Source: Phyto melanocephala (lineage: Eukaryota; Arthropoda; Insecta; Diptera; Rhinophoridae). Taken from it: DNA of 64,000 nt. The translations under genes were made by a program, and so were the position numbers. The stretch lies in assembly GCA_941918925.1 (NCBI GenBank), contig OW799235.1, positions 45,414,701-45,478,700 of the forward strand, in the 5' to 3' direction. Under the pieces are notes generated by a model. That model made no database searches. It was not told where the DNA came from and saw only the letters and a list, made by a program, of their open reading frames with translations. Positions 22,551-33,587 of the stretch are shown piece by piece (positions within the stretch are counted from its first letter, which is position 1; each line of letters starts with the position of its first letter).

Positions 22551-23135
22551 ATTGAAAAATAATAAACGTATCAGCACAGTTAATAAATTGTACAAAAATT
22601 GATTTAATTTTTATTAAATTTTATTTGAGCGCGTAAATTGAGGTATAAGTGTAATTTATTGTATTAAAAATAAAAAAAAAGTTGTTATTGTAAACGAGAG
22701 AAATAAAACACTTGCAATTTTATTGTTGTAAATATTGATGAACTGTTATGTTTGTTTTTATTATTTTTACTTTCGATTTTTATTTTTATTTACAAGCAAA
22801 AGAAACAAGTTCAAATGTACTTACATATGTATGTATGTATGTATGTATGTAAATTAATGTTATATTTAAGATTTTTAGTTTTATGAGTCTTACAGAAAAT
22901 AAAACGATTTAGGACAGAGCGTAATTAAAAACACGTTTAACTCGCACGACGATCGAATGTGGACAATATATTAAAGTTAATTTTTATTTTGCTCAAATTA
23001 GGTTAGTATAAACCCTTTTTTTAATTTTTGGATATAAATTAAACCGCGATTGTATAATGCAGCCAGTTAAGTTTTTACTTTCTAAAACTAGTGATCAGTA
23101 ACAGAACTTGTACAATTTTATTTTAAAGTGCGATA
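22551..23135. other. No gene; LINE leader and AT-rich DNA
   Basis: Probably the 5' end of the LINE plus unrelated AT-rich sequence. It contains the (ATGT)n run listed separately. I looked here for the left end of the Transib element and found no convincing match. Confidence 0.4.
22825..22851. repeat. (ATGT)n microsatellite
   Basis: About six and a half ATGT repeats in a row, directly readable. Confidence 0.9.
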
Positions 23136-24990
23136 ATGTCATTTACCAATTTAGAATTGTTGGAGTTATTCAGAAACTCAGATAATGAAAATGCATTTAA
23201 ATTGGCTATTGTGGAAAAACTACACGATTTACCAGGATACCACGAAACAGATGTTCATAGCAAAATTCACTTTGTTTTCCTAACTATTAAAAAAATGGCT
23301 TGCCTCACACCGTAAGAAAAAAGTATTTATGAAAAAAACCCAGGCTGGCTAAATGAAGTTGCAACTTTTGAAAACATCGAAGAACCGCATACATCCTCTG
23401 ACAGCAAAAGAGGAAGACCTGCAAAAATTTTAACGAGTGTTCTGAGTACACAAGAAAACGTAAACTTGAAAATGCCTCAAAAGGAATATTAATATCGCAA
23501 CTTTCAGAAGCATTATGTCTTAAGTTTGTAAAAGATAAAGATAAATTAAGGTCCGTCATTACAAAAGCTGTTGTGCTTGCAAGCTTAGTTCGACTGCAGA
23601 GAATCAAAGGGTGTATTCCTACTCCACGAAATGCTTTACCCACAAAGTATAATATAGAAGAAGTCGTAGCGTTGTTTATGGAATTAGGATTGTCAAAAGA
23701 AAAATATTCTATTTTTCCAAGCTCTTTAAAGAATCATAATGTGAATATGCTTCCTGGATACAAAAAGATTACATCTGCCAAAAAAGAAGAAGTGCCACCT
23801 AATGTAAAGGTTACTGAAGTATCGGTAGAGGTAAAACTGCAATAATTAATGAATCATACAGCCAAATGCTTTATTCAAAGTTTGCCTGAAGAGGAAGCAG
23901 TATCACTTCCAGATATGCTTACATTGATAAATAAGTAGGGATATGATAGATCATCCGGTCAAAGTGCTTACAAACAAACAATATCGACAAATGACACAAC
24001 TATTACAGATACAAATATGTTTATGGTTTCTGTAATTCCTTTACGACTGACAAGTGAAATCGCTGAGCATTGGAAAAATCCTCGGCCATCATCAGTTCAT
24101 TTTTGCTGTCTGATATTTTTTCAATATGCAAAGGAGTCTTTAGAAATAATCAAATCTACAGTGAACGATATAAAAAAGCAAATTTCGGAACTAGAGCCTT
24201 CTGCTATTGAAATAAAGAATGGAAAAAATGTTTCGATTGATTATGAATTTTTTCTTACAATGATTGATTGCAAAGTCTTAAATGTAATTACAGATACCTC
24301 GTCTACTTTAAAGTGTGTAAATAATTTGCACAAAGTTACAGAAAGACTTTCAAAATTTTTATGACTCAGGTGATGAGCAAAATTATGAATATTGAATTTC
24401 TCCATTACATGCCAGAATTAGGTGCATGAAGTTTATTTTAAAACTAGCGTATATAATTTCGCGTGAAGGTAAATGTTTTGATATGAACGCAAAACAAAAA
24501 GAAATACTATCTGCTCGAAAAAAAATTATGAAATATGAATTTCTCAAGAAGCTTGGGCTGCAAATAGACTGCCCAAAGTAGGGTTTTTTGAAAATGATGA
24601 GGTAACAGTACGAATTACTGGGGTCGACAATAATATTATAAAAAGGTTGACAGTTATCCTAAATGTTATAAACTCTAGAGAAATGGTAAATGGCCCAAAG
24701 CTTGATGATTATGCATCAAAAACGGCCCAACTTTTAGCTTACATGTACCCTGGGAAGAAACTTACTCCTACGGTGCATAAGATTGTGGCTCATGGTAAAA
24801 GTTTAATTGAATGTCAATGCTTACCGATTGGAGATTGTCAGAAGAAGCCCAGGAATGAAAAAACAAAGACTACAAAAAATTTAGATACACGAATACATGC
24901 GAAATTTTACGGATTAGACAGAATGCGGACCTTTTCAATATGTTTAACATGTAAGATCTCGAAAGGATTTGGAAGAACATAATTATAGCT
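23136..24990 (+). pseudogene. Fossil Transib transposase (RAG1-related)
   Basis: A single frame, broken by stops and shifts, starts at an ATG (MSFTNLELLELFRNS). Recognisable Transib landmarks follow: EVKLQ and the GYDRSSGQSAYKQ segment (23939-23980, normally with a W before the G, here a TAG stop, and the first catalytic D kept), WKNPRPSSVHFC, MIDCKVLNVITDTSSTLKC (second D near 24266), SPLHARIRCMKF, the GVDNNIIKRLTVIL segment, TPTVHKIVAHG, and LSEEAQE (near 24833-24855), which carries the conserved acidic residue. Transib transposase is the known relative of vertebrate RAG1. At least five stops or frameshifts make this copy dead. Confidence 0.8.
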
Positions 24991-25517
24991 CCGATATGTT
25001 AAGTCTATTAGATAACGCTCCCAATGTTAATAACTATTTCAAAGAGAACTATCTAATAAAAACTAATTATTCTAGCCAAATAAAATATAGACTAAATAAC
25101 ATTAAACTTATAGTATAAACATACTAATATTAAAAATAATTTAAAAATGTGTTTCTGTAATAGAAATAATAAAAATTTAATATTGGTTTAACATGTTATA
25201 TTAGAGTGTTTTTTAAACTTTCGGATTTGAACAATGTGCATTGCAAAGCGCACCGGGTTAAACTAGTTACTTAATATATATTTACTTAGATTTAAATATT
25301 AAAAGTATATAAAAATGTGTATTTGCGAAACAAATAAAAAACTTATATTTAAAAAAACATGTTAATATTTAACTGGAAAAATTTTCCTATTTTAAATGCA
25401 ATTTTTGGAGCACCCTGTCTCTTTAGCAATATTTTGTCAACACTATTTTGAAGCCTAAGTGTCTTCTGTCAACATCTTTTTAAATCTTTAAAATATCTTA
25501 ATTATTTCAAAAGTTAT
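24991..25517. other. 3' flank of the Transib fossil, no gene
   Basis: AT-rich DNA without a credible frame. It lies between the end of the transposase frame and the putative right terminal repeat. Confidence 0.45.
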
Positions 25518-25560
25518 GATTTTTGCAATGAAAAAAGTAAAAAGGCGCCACTGTGCGGCG
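25518..25560. repeat. Putative right terminus of the Transib element with TSD
   Basis: The segment ends ...AAAAAGGCGCCACTGTG at 25555 and is followed at once by CGGCG (25556-25560). On the other strand the terminus reads CACAGTGGCGCC. Transib ends begin with a CAC-type heptamer and their 5-bp target duplications are GC-rich, so both features fit. CACAGTG is also the consensus heptamer of V(D)J recombination signals. The matching left end was not found. Confidence 0.45.
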
Positions 25561-26160
25561 TAGTAAAATTTCAATAACACGTCTATGTTAGAGGCAGATC
25601 CGTTGGAACAGTTTTATAGGAAGATTTTTACCACATAGAAAGATACTTTGACCTGGGCATATATAACGCACTGGAATATGTTTATATGACATGAGACAAA
25701 ACAGAAGTAAATACTTCCGTATACCAGACCACAATTCTGTTTTCCTGGCTGAGTATGGGGCAATTACGGAAGGTATTTAATGAATAAAGGAAACTGATGG
25801 CATGGCTCTAATTCGTATCTTTACGGATAGTCAGTCATTTATAACAACACTAAAAAATGAAAAGGTTGAATATCGAAATATTCTGCAATGCAAGAATGAG
25901 ATAAACTCGCGTACGAATTACGAACGTCTAGAGATAATATGGATTTCAGATCATCACGAAGAAGCCGATAAATTATCCATTTTATCATTTTTAAATGATA
26001 TAACTTTGGAAAATGCTAAACCGCAAAAGATTGCGATAAGCCTAGGTCATGTCTTATTGTCAAAAAGAATATTTACATTTTTCTTTGTACGCAGCTTAGC
26101 TCAGCGGACCTTACAGGATCGAGCTGCCAAACAGGAAAAGCTTTATAAACGCCTCGAGCT
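25561..26160 (+). pseudogene. LINE RNase H fragment
   Basis: From about 25700 the frame shows a degraded LINE RNase H: DHNSVFLAEYGAI (acidic motif), then IRIFTDSQSFITTLKN (25805-25855) and WISDHHEEADKLS in place of the usual GH-x-G-NE-x-AD motif. RNase H domains occur in I, LOA and related LINEs. The fragment has stops at about 25780 and ends where the next LINE begins. Its first ~130 bp show nothing recognisable. Confidence 0.6.
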
Positions 26161-26162
26161 AC

Positions 26163-26905
26163 ATGGCGCATGAGAAGCCTGCTCCGCCAGTGGAAGTGAG
26201 TAATCTCCTAGCCTCAATCGGAGTATCTGACGATATGGTCTTGGGCTGCGATGCCAATGCAAGGCACACGACCTGGGGCAGCACCGAGATTAATGAACGT
26301 GGAGAGTATACCCTTGATTTCATTAATACTAACAAGATAAGTATATGTAACTTCGGTAACATTTCAACATTAATTTTTCCGAGTTCGGTTAATTACAATG
26401 GATAGGAGGAGGTGCAGGATCTTACACTCATAAATAGTAAGTCTAGGATATCAGTTGATAAGTGTAGGGTATCTAGCAAGAGGTGTTTTTCCGATCATAA
26501 CTGGATTCTCTTCGAGATTAGACTTCGTGACGAGATTAATACACCGCTTTTTCGGAACCCAAGAAGAACTGGCTGTTTTAAGTTCAATGGGGTCGTAAAG
26601 CGTAAATTGGGTAAACTGCCAGTCATCGAAGATTCGATAACTGGTCTTGAGGAAATGAAGAAGTCTTTCGGCAACGTTATGGTGAAAGCCTTCGAAATTT
26701 CCTGCCCTATGACGAAGGTTAAGAAAACCTTCCCTCCATGGTGGAGCTCGGAGCTCTCTAACCTTCGGAGGGAAACACGTAGGGCCTTTAATAAATGTTA
26801 TGAGAGCAAATCGTGGCAGCCGTACCGCGATAAACTTAAAGCTTATAAGAAAGCTATAGCGGCCGCAAAAAGGAGGTTCATGGAGAGGCTTCTGCGGATC
26901 TATAG
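26163..26905 (+). pseudogene. LINE (LOA/I-like) endonuclease C-terminal half
   Basis: The frame shows LGCDANARHTTWGSTEINERGE near 26240, then DLTLI and SDHNWILFEI, the D/N, D and SDH motifs of the apurinic-type endonuclease. A basic linker (PPWWSSELSNLRRETRRAFNKC) typical of the endonuclease-RT junction follows. The N-terminal catalytic part is absent, so the element is 5'-truncated or its start lies in the decayed DNA to the left. A stop at about 26403 and a frameshift near 26905 break it. Confidence 0.8.
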
Positions 26906-26926
26906 ACAGCACTAGGGACACGGCGC

Positions 26927-28180
26927 GACTTAGTAAGATTCTAGCCAGGGATCAGTCAAATCCGACATATATAAAAAGGAAGGATGACTCCTGGTCTGAA
27001 TCATCGGCTGAATCCCTTGATATCCTAATGAACACTCACTTTCCGGGATGCAGGAAGGTTGATACGTTAATCGTGAGTGCGAATAGGACCCATTCTGTAG
27101 TCGATGGGAACTTATTCTCTTACGAGAGAATCTCGTGGGCGATTGATAGTTTCTCCCCATATAAATCACCTGACGGAATTCTGCCACGTATGTTGCAGAG
27201 TGCCAAGAGATGTGTTATTCCCCGGCTCCAGAGGATTTTCATGCTCTGCCTATCTCTAAATTATATTCCTGAGGATTGGAGAAAGGTCAGGGTCGGTTTT
27301 ATTCCGAAGATCGGCAGGAGAAGTCGTGATAGTGCGAACGACTTTCGTCCGATTAGCCTTTCATCTTTTCAGCTTAAAACACTGGAACGACTCATCGACT
27401 CTCATATTAGGCAGCGACTGGAGGGAATGACGCGTTTGTCGGGTAGTCTGCAGCCTATCTTAAGGGACGCTCTACGGAGACGGCTCTACATGAGGTCGTG
27501 GGGACTATAGAGAGGTCTCTTGGATATAGAAGGGGCCTTTAATAACGTAACCACCCTTGCAATTCAACATGTCCTCACTGGTCTGGAGGTTGAGGAGTAC
27601 ATCAGCAACTGGCTTGTGTCCATGCTGAGCACAAGAGTCGTTATTCCTAATCTTGGAATTAGGCACTATGTCAAGGCTAGTTGAAAGAGGTACACCTCAG
27701 GGCGGTGTGATCTCTCCAATGCTTCGGCTTATTGTTATTAACTCGATTCTTATTTAACTGGACAATAGGTTAATAAAGGTCGTGGCTTGTGCGGATGATG
27801 TTGTGATACTAGTATCGGGACTGTTTCCGGACGTGATTAGTGATATCATGTCCGATGCCTTGAGATTACTAAGAAACTGGTACAAAACAGAACTGGTACT
27901 GTTCACAACAAGGACCAAGATTCCGAGCTTCAGACCACCGAGGTTAGGGAATTGCGAAATTCCCCTATCAGATAGGGCGAATATCTGGGTATTATCCTGG
28001 ACTCTAAATTGTCATGGAAACTGAACGTCCAGCACAGGGTGAAGAAGGCTACGGTAGCCTACTACACGTGTCGTGGGATTTTTGATAGGAAATGGGGACT
28101 TACCCTTAACATGATTAAGTAGATATATACGGCCGTAGTACGTCCAATTCTCACTTATGGATCTCTGGTATGGTGGACTG
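26927..28180 (+). pseudogene. LINE (LOA/I-like) reverse transcriptase
   Basis: Finger and palm motifs are present: DSFSPYKSPDGILPRMLQ, YIPEDWRKVRVGFIPKIG, DFRPISLSSFQLKTLERL, then after frameshifts RGTPQGGV-like and the catalytic box at about 27780. The catalytic box reads ACADDVVIL instead of the usual YADD: a TAT to TGT change replaces the tyrosine, and both aspartates remain. The frame is interrupted near 27510, 27680, 27745 and 28020. It leads into a C-terminal RT/RNase H region. Confidence 0.82.
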
Positions 28181-28539
28181 CAATGGCGCGTAAATTTGTT
28201 GTGGACCAACTGTATAGAGTACAGAGATCGGCGTACATTGGGATGACGAGTGCGATGCGAACTAGTCCTTCAGGGGCGCTGAACACTATATTGCATCTCG
28301 TTCCTATTGATATTCATATATTGGCCACATCCGCAAGTAGTGCGATGAGGCTTAATGCATCTGGTTGTTGGAGATCGAGGACATATGGCCATGCAAGGCT
28401 ATTGGCCACGCTGCCTTCGGGCTTGAATAAACCCTCTGACTATGTTACGCCCTACATAGATTTTGATCGGGTATACAGGGTTCTTATTCCCTCCAGGAGA
28501 GAGTGGAATGGGGGTTACCTTATGGGAAGCTTTGACACT

Positions 28540-29094
28540 AGGATCTATACCGACGGTTCTAGGATGGAATGTGGTGTTGGATCCGGTGTCTTCTCTAATG
28601 GATGACTGCAGCGTATTTCAAGCGGAAATACTTGCTATCAGGGAGGCCTGTAAAATACTGAATGACAGGAATATTCACGGGTGTGTTGGTATATTTGTCG
28701 ACAGTCAGGCGGCACTCCTGTCACTCAGGTCATACATTACTACGTCTAATTTAGTTGGCCAATGTAGAAAGGAACTGTCAAGGCTTGGTCAACGGGCTGA
28801 CGTTACTCTAGTTTGGGTTCCTGCGCATAAGGGCCCCTGTGGTAACGAGCGGCCTGATGAGCTAGCCAGGAGAGGATCTGCTTTGGATATCTCTCTCGAA
28901 AGTGCAGTTGCAATCCCGTTAGGGACTATTAAAAGCAGAATCTCAAGACACTTTCTCCGGAAGGCCGATGACAGGTGGCGTGGGCAGAGCACGTGTAAGG
29001 TGGCACGGCTTAGTGGCCCTCTTTTGATGCAAGGCGTACATTGCAACTTACTAGTCGAAGTCGGAGGGACATATCGAGGTTTCTGGCGTTATTG
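28540..29094 (+). pseudogene. LINE RNase H, first tandem copy
   Basis: The RNase H motifs TDGSRMECGVGSGVF (28553-28600), FQAEILAIREACKIL, FVDSQAALLSLRS and WVPAHKGPCGNERPDELA give the D-E-D-H/D catalytic set. The frame stops at 29095, after a one-base deletion near 29009 relative to the second copy. Positions 28634-29161 form the left half of a tandem duplication. Confidence 0.82.
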
Positions 29095-29690
29095 ACGGGT
29101 CACTGGATGATAGGCAAACATGCAAGTCGACTCGGACTTCCATCGAACGACCATTGTCGCAGCTATCAGGGAGGCCTGTAAAATACTGAATGACAGGAAT
29201 ATTTACGGGTGTATTGGTATATTTGTCAACAGTCAGGCGGCACTCCTGTCACTCAGGTCATACATTACTACGTCTAATTTAGTTGGCCAATGTAGAAAGG
29301 AACTGTCAAGGCTTGGTCAACGGGCTGACGTTACTCTAGTTTGGGTTTCTGTGCATAAGGGCCCCTGTGGTAACGAGCGGCCTGATGAGCTAGCCAGGAG
29401 AGGATCTGCTTTGGATATCTCTCTCGAAAGTGCAGTTGCAATCCCGTTAGGGACTATTAAAAGCAGAATCTCAAGACACTTTCTCCGGAAGGCCGATGAC
29501 AGGTGGCGTGGGCAGAGCACGTGTAAGGTGGCACGGCTTATGTGGCCCTCTTTTGATGCAAGGCGTACATTGCAACTTACTAGTCGAAGTCGGAGGGACA
29601 TATCGAGGTTTCTGGCGTTATTGACGGGTCACTGGATGATAGGCAAACATGCAAGTCGACTCGGACTTCCATCGAACGACCATTGTCGCA
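28634..29690 (+). repeat. 528-bp tandem duplication inside LINE RNase H
   Basis: The left copy (28634-29161) and the right copy (29162-29690) differ at only about 6-7 sites, plus one 1-bp indel, so identity is about 98-99 %. The junction GTCGCAG|CTATCAGG shows that a later part of the gene has been joined to an earlier part. The low divergence dates the duplication well after insertion of the decayed LINE. Confidence 0.92.
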
Positions 29691-29866
29691 GCTGTCGGGA
29701 TAGAGAGAGGGAGGAATCGGTTTTCCACCTTCTCTGCGAATGTCCTGCACTGGCGGCTAAAAGACACAGATTTGTGGGCAAACATATAATGGATGGCCTC
29801 TCTGCGATATCTGAAGTTAGACTGAATTATCTACTGAGATACCTTACGGCCACGGGGTGGATCTAG
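29120..29866 (+). pseudogene. LINE RNase H second copy and C-terminal zinc finger
   Basis: This is the right copy of the duplicated RNase H. FVNSQAALLSLRS carries N where the first copy has a catalytic-type D, and WVSVHKGPCGNERPDELARRG follows. Its frame then continues into the natural C-terminus with a CCHC-like finger (CRSCRDREREESVFHLLCEC) and the LNYLLRYLTATGW end. In such LINEs the C-terminal Cys/His cluster is a probable nucleic acid-binding module. Confidence 0.8.
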
Positions 29867-30012
29867 TATCTTACCTACTCTTGGATTTATTCTGAGATAC
29901 ATTAGATACATTGGAGCTGACCAGTGATGTGGTCCTGTCAAAACGGAGTCCTACAGACTCTACCTGACTGCTTGCGTGAAGCGAACTACCACGGTAACCA
30001 ACCAACCAACCA
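29867..30012 (+). repeat. LINE 3' UTR with (CCAA)n tail
   Basis: A short 3' UTR ends in ACCAACCAACCAACCAACTT at 29996-30015. This is a simple-repeat tail of the kind LINE elements use instead of poly(A). It abuts the errantivirus LTR fragment directly. Confidence 0.75.
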
Positions 30013-30076
30013 ACTTAAAGTTCTAATTGTTCCCTACACTTAGTCAGCCATTAATATTAGTTGTGGAGTGGGTATG
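30013..30076 (-). repeat. Truncated 3' LTR of the errantivirus-like element, with polypurine tract at its edge
   Basis: About 62 bp match the start of the 5' LTR at 36236-36303 at nearly every position. On the minus strand it is preceded by AAAAAGGGGTGGAGGA, a clear polypurine tract (about 30077-30092). The LTR is cut off at 30013, where the LINE tail begins. Confidence 0.8.
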
Positions 30077-30139
30077 TAAATCCTCCACCCCTTTTTAACA
30101 AAATACTCCTGGATTTTATTTATTATTATTATACATATA

Positions 30140-30477
30140 CAGTCGTGTCTGGATATAGTGAGCACCCGATATAGTAAACACCTCCATATAGTGAACACCA
30201 ACATTTTTGCATGGAGTTCTCTAAATAGTGAAAAACTCTAATAAAAAAATTTTTATAACAACTTCAACAACAATTCTTTTATTAAACTTAAATACATATG
30301 TACATATATTTCCTTTTTTGTACAAATTCTTTCTAATCAGCTATTGCATTTACATGTATGTATTTTTAGTAAATAAAACGAGTTTTTGAACAAAAATTTC
30401 AACCCTGATATACAGAACAACCTGGATACTATGAACAAGTCTTGCAAAAATTAGTTCACTATATCCAGACACGAATG
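30140..30477. mobile_element. pogo/Tigger-like MITE, 338 bp
   Basis: Inverted repeats begin CAGTCGTGTCTGGATATAGT on the left and match the complement ending at 30477, with flanking TA dinucleotides (30138-30139 and 30478-30479). The repeat GATATAGTGAACACC recurs inside the left end. The CAGT start and TA target fit pogo/Tigger. There is no coding frame. Confidence 0.8.
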
Positions 30478-30483
30478 TATAAT

Positions 30484-32650
30484 TTTTTTATACCCGCCAC
30501 CAAAAAAATGGTGGGGGTATATTCATTTTGTCATTCCGTATATAACACATCGAAATATCAATTTTAGACCCCATAAAGTATATATATTCTGAATCAGGGT
30601 TTGATTTTATGACGATCTAGCTATGTCCGTCCGTCCGTCTGTTGAAAGCACGATAGAGGTCCACCGAAAAAGATAAGAGAGCTCAAATTTTGCCAGAGTC
30701 TTTCATATACACAAGGTTTGTTTGGTATTGAAAATGGGCTAAATCGGAATATTAGGAAGAGTCATAGCGCGTAATGGAAGAGTAGGTCGAAAAAACCGTG
30801 TCATCCGAACAACGAATAAAATGCAATCGTGTCCAAACGCATTAACGTACAGCCATGAAACTATATTTCTCGAGTAAAAACAAATTTTCTCCCCAAAAAC
30901 TGCTTAAATCAATGAATTGGGAAAGGAGTTATAGATCAAAATGTACGAAAATTTATACCACACAGTGTATTTTTCGGTATATTTAAAATTTTAAACCTAA
31001 TAAAACTAACAAAATTAGATGTACGATTCTGAAATTTTGCACACTTTGCTTTTTGGTGAGAGGCTTTGTTTTAACGGAAAATCAATATGACACTCCTACT
31101 TTTACGGCCACCTCCCATATAAAGTTTTACTTAAAATTCATATAATTTCTCCATGAATAAAGATTTTGGAATAATAAATGACTGGAATGAAATATCTAAG
31201 TTGTATTCATTAGCAGAATTATCTTGGCCACGCCTACTATAACGCCCACTTTTCACGTTACCTACCGTTAGTGAAATTTAAAAGCTCATAAAACAGACAG
31301 AATTAGAGGTATGAGGATAATTTGCTACGTATATACTTCTAGTCAACGTCGTTACTATGCCAGAAAATTAAGGTGATACGCCCACTTTTACGCCCACCTC
31401 CCATATAATGATTTATCTCAAATACATATAATTTCTCAAAAAATAAAAATTTTGGAATAATAAAGGACTATAATGAAATATCTAAGTTGTATTCATTAGC
31501 AGAAATAACTCTGACACGCCTACTATCACGCCCACTTTTAACGCTATCTACCGTTAGTTAAATTTAAAAGCTCATAAAACCGATATTATTAGAGGTATGA
31601 TGATTAAATTTTCTACATATTTCCTTCTAATCAATGTTATTGTTATTCCAAAAATTTTAGGTGAGACGCCCATTTTAACGCCCATATAACGGTTTATCTT
31701 GAATTCATGTAATTTCTCTATTGACAAAGTTTTTGGAAAAATAAAGGACTATATTGAAATATCTAAGTTGTATTTATTAGCAGAAACTTTATTGCCCACT
31801 TTCATTGAAAGACTTAATTTCAGAAAACATTTTTCTAGCATATCGAAGTTATAAAGGGTAGTTAAATTTTAAGGGCAGATGTTGATTTTGAATAAACAAC
31901 TTTAATTGAAAGAATTAATTTCAGAAAATATTTTTCTAGCATATCGAAGTTATAAAGGGTGCTTAAATTTTAAGGGCCGATGTTGATTTTGAATAAACCA
32001 CAAATTATTTGGGAAATTATTATCATTTCCTTTCATTATGATAATAGTTGTATGGTTTAAGTATGTATGGAACAAAATATCGGCCAAATGTCCCATCCAA
32101 CCTGGGCGCCAGACCTCTATCCGATGGTCCAAATTTTCAATGACAATGTTGATGCTCAATTGTTGGGCACGATAATGAGTCGACGTTGACTGCTGTTTTG
32201 CCAGACTATCGCAAGATGTTCACACATTTTATACAGACCTGTTTTGCAGAAATTTAAATATTTTTTACAATTCTCCCGATTGTGGACGAAAAGAATCACG
32301 AAGTTCACAAAATTCATTTTGATTTGAACGCCCATTTTCATAAAAAACCTGAATAACTTTAACGTTGCTCATTTGCGTATCTTTCCACGGTTTAAATTTA
32401 GTTAGTCTGAGATTGAGAAATGCCAAATGAAATGCAACAAAAAACTTGTCGTTTAGGTGTAGTTGACCTTCAACATGGGCCCTTAAAATTTAACTACCCT
32501 CTACAAAGAAAGTGATACATATTTTATTATAAAGAAATAATTCCATAGCGATTAACAAAATAATAAATATTGTGCTTTAAATGTACACAAAATTGGTGAT
32601 GGGTATAAAAGATTCGGCACAGCCGAATATAGTGCTCTTACTTGTTTTTT
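30484..32650. mobile_element. Mini-me/Helentron-like interspersed element, copy 1 (2.2 kb)
   Basis: The left end is a hairpin, TATACCCGCCACC...TGGTGGGGGTATA, followed by GTCCGTCCGTCTGT near 30630. The right end has GGGTATAAAAGATTCGGCAC, the stem-loop ATTCGGCACAGCCGAAT (32612-32628) and CTCTTACTTG plus a T run. The interior holds about three units of ~290 bp starting near 31084, 31372 and 31665, each with ACGCCCACTTTTACGCCCAC. There is no coding frame. The GTCY stretch and ends recall the dipteran mini-me repeats, which I take to be Helentron-related. Confidence 0.75.
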
Positions 32651-32659
32651 TTTTTTTCA

Positions 32660-33587
32660 TTTAACATATTTTTCTTTTTTTCGCTTATACTAATTTCAGA
32701 AGTCGAAGTGTTGTCTCTATTTTCGTTTAGACAACTTTCTTCGATTCTCTGGTTCTCTATCTTAATATTTACATTATTTTTTTTTTTTTTTTTTCATTAT
32801 AAAATATAAGACAATACATGCCACAACAATAATAATTACGAGAGCAATATTTATGCCATAAGATACATGCTTTTGAAATTTTAACTCTTAAATTTTTTTA
32901 TATTGTCCACAAAATCGATCTTTATATTTTCAAATTTGGTATTTATTTTCGAATAGTTCATTCTTTTAGTGCTTTGATGAAATATTTGTCTCTAAAAACA
33001 ATTTTCCTATTTGTGAATTCCCTATTCCTGACAGTTAAATCACAATTGTTAAATACAATTAAAAATTTCCATTAACTTTAAACTTCTTACCGTCTCAATT
33101 CTGTTCCAAACTTTTTAAAGTATGCATTTTTGACAATTATCATTTCTTTTTCCAATACTTATTATCTCTGTATTATTATTAAATTTAATTTACAATTGTT
33201 ACGAAAGGTACAATGTTTACTTTTTCTTAAGTTTTTTCGAGGAACATTATTTTGGTATTTTAAAAAACTCGCCATTTATATTGACTACATATTCTTTATA
33301 ATATAACTTTCTAATAAATTTGTCATTGATATCTTTTATTTCCTGAAATTATTTTCCTATTTCCTATATCCTAAAAATTTAAATAGTCTTTTAATATTTG
33401 ACTCATAAACATTTTCTAAGGTCCGTTTTATAAACTTCGGCTATTCTTTATGCCTAACGTTCTTATAATATTTTATAAAACCCTGTTCTCTTGTTTTTAC
33501 ATAGGTCTCCCGTTTCTCATTGAGTCTTGCTATCTTATTTAGCCTAGCTTTCTCCTACTCCTATAATGAGCTCTAAACGGGGTGTCC
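32660..33587 (-). pseudogene. env: Errantivirus envelope remnant
   Basis: On the minus strand a hydrophobic, V/I-rich transmembrane segment of about 20 residues is encoded near 32790-32860, followed by a lysine run and a short polar tail ending near 32665. Upstream, short open pieces in shifting frames fill the place where env sits in gypsy/17.6-type elements, directly after integrase. Many stops and shifts are present, so no protein can be made. Confidence 0.5.

Larger units (their letters stand above)
16003..22640 (-). mobile_element. CR1/jockey-like LINE, split by a Harbinger transposon
   Basis: Read on the minus strand: ORF1 with a PHD-like zinc finger (22550-21573), an apurinic-type endonuclease (about 21592-20513), and a reverse transcriptase (20512-19471, resuming at 16871-16110). 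A 3' untranslated end follows, finishing in a (TAAA)n-like tail near 16003-16025. Order and domains fit the CR1/jockey superfamily. The element is 4 kb without the Harbinger insert. The 5' limit is uncertain. Only a few stops and frameshifts are visible, so it is younger than most neighbours. Confidence 0.8.

Noticed and set aside
22571..22580. CACAGTTAAT as the left Transib terminus
   Set aside because: Only the first six bases agree with the right end, and it lies in the LINE leader.
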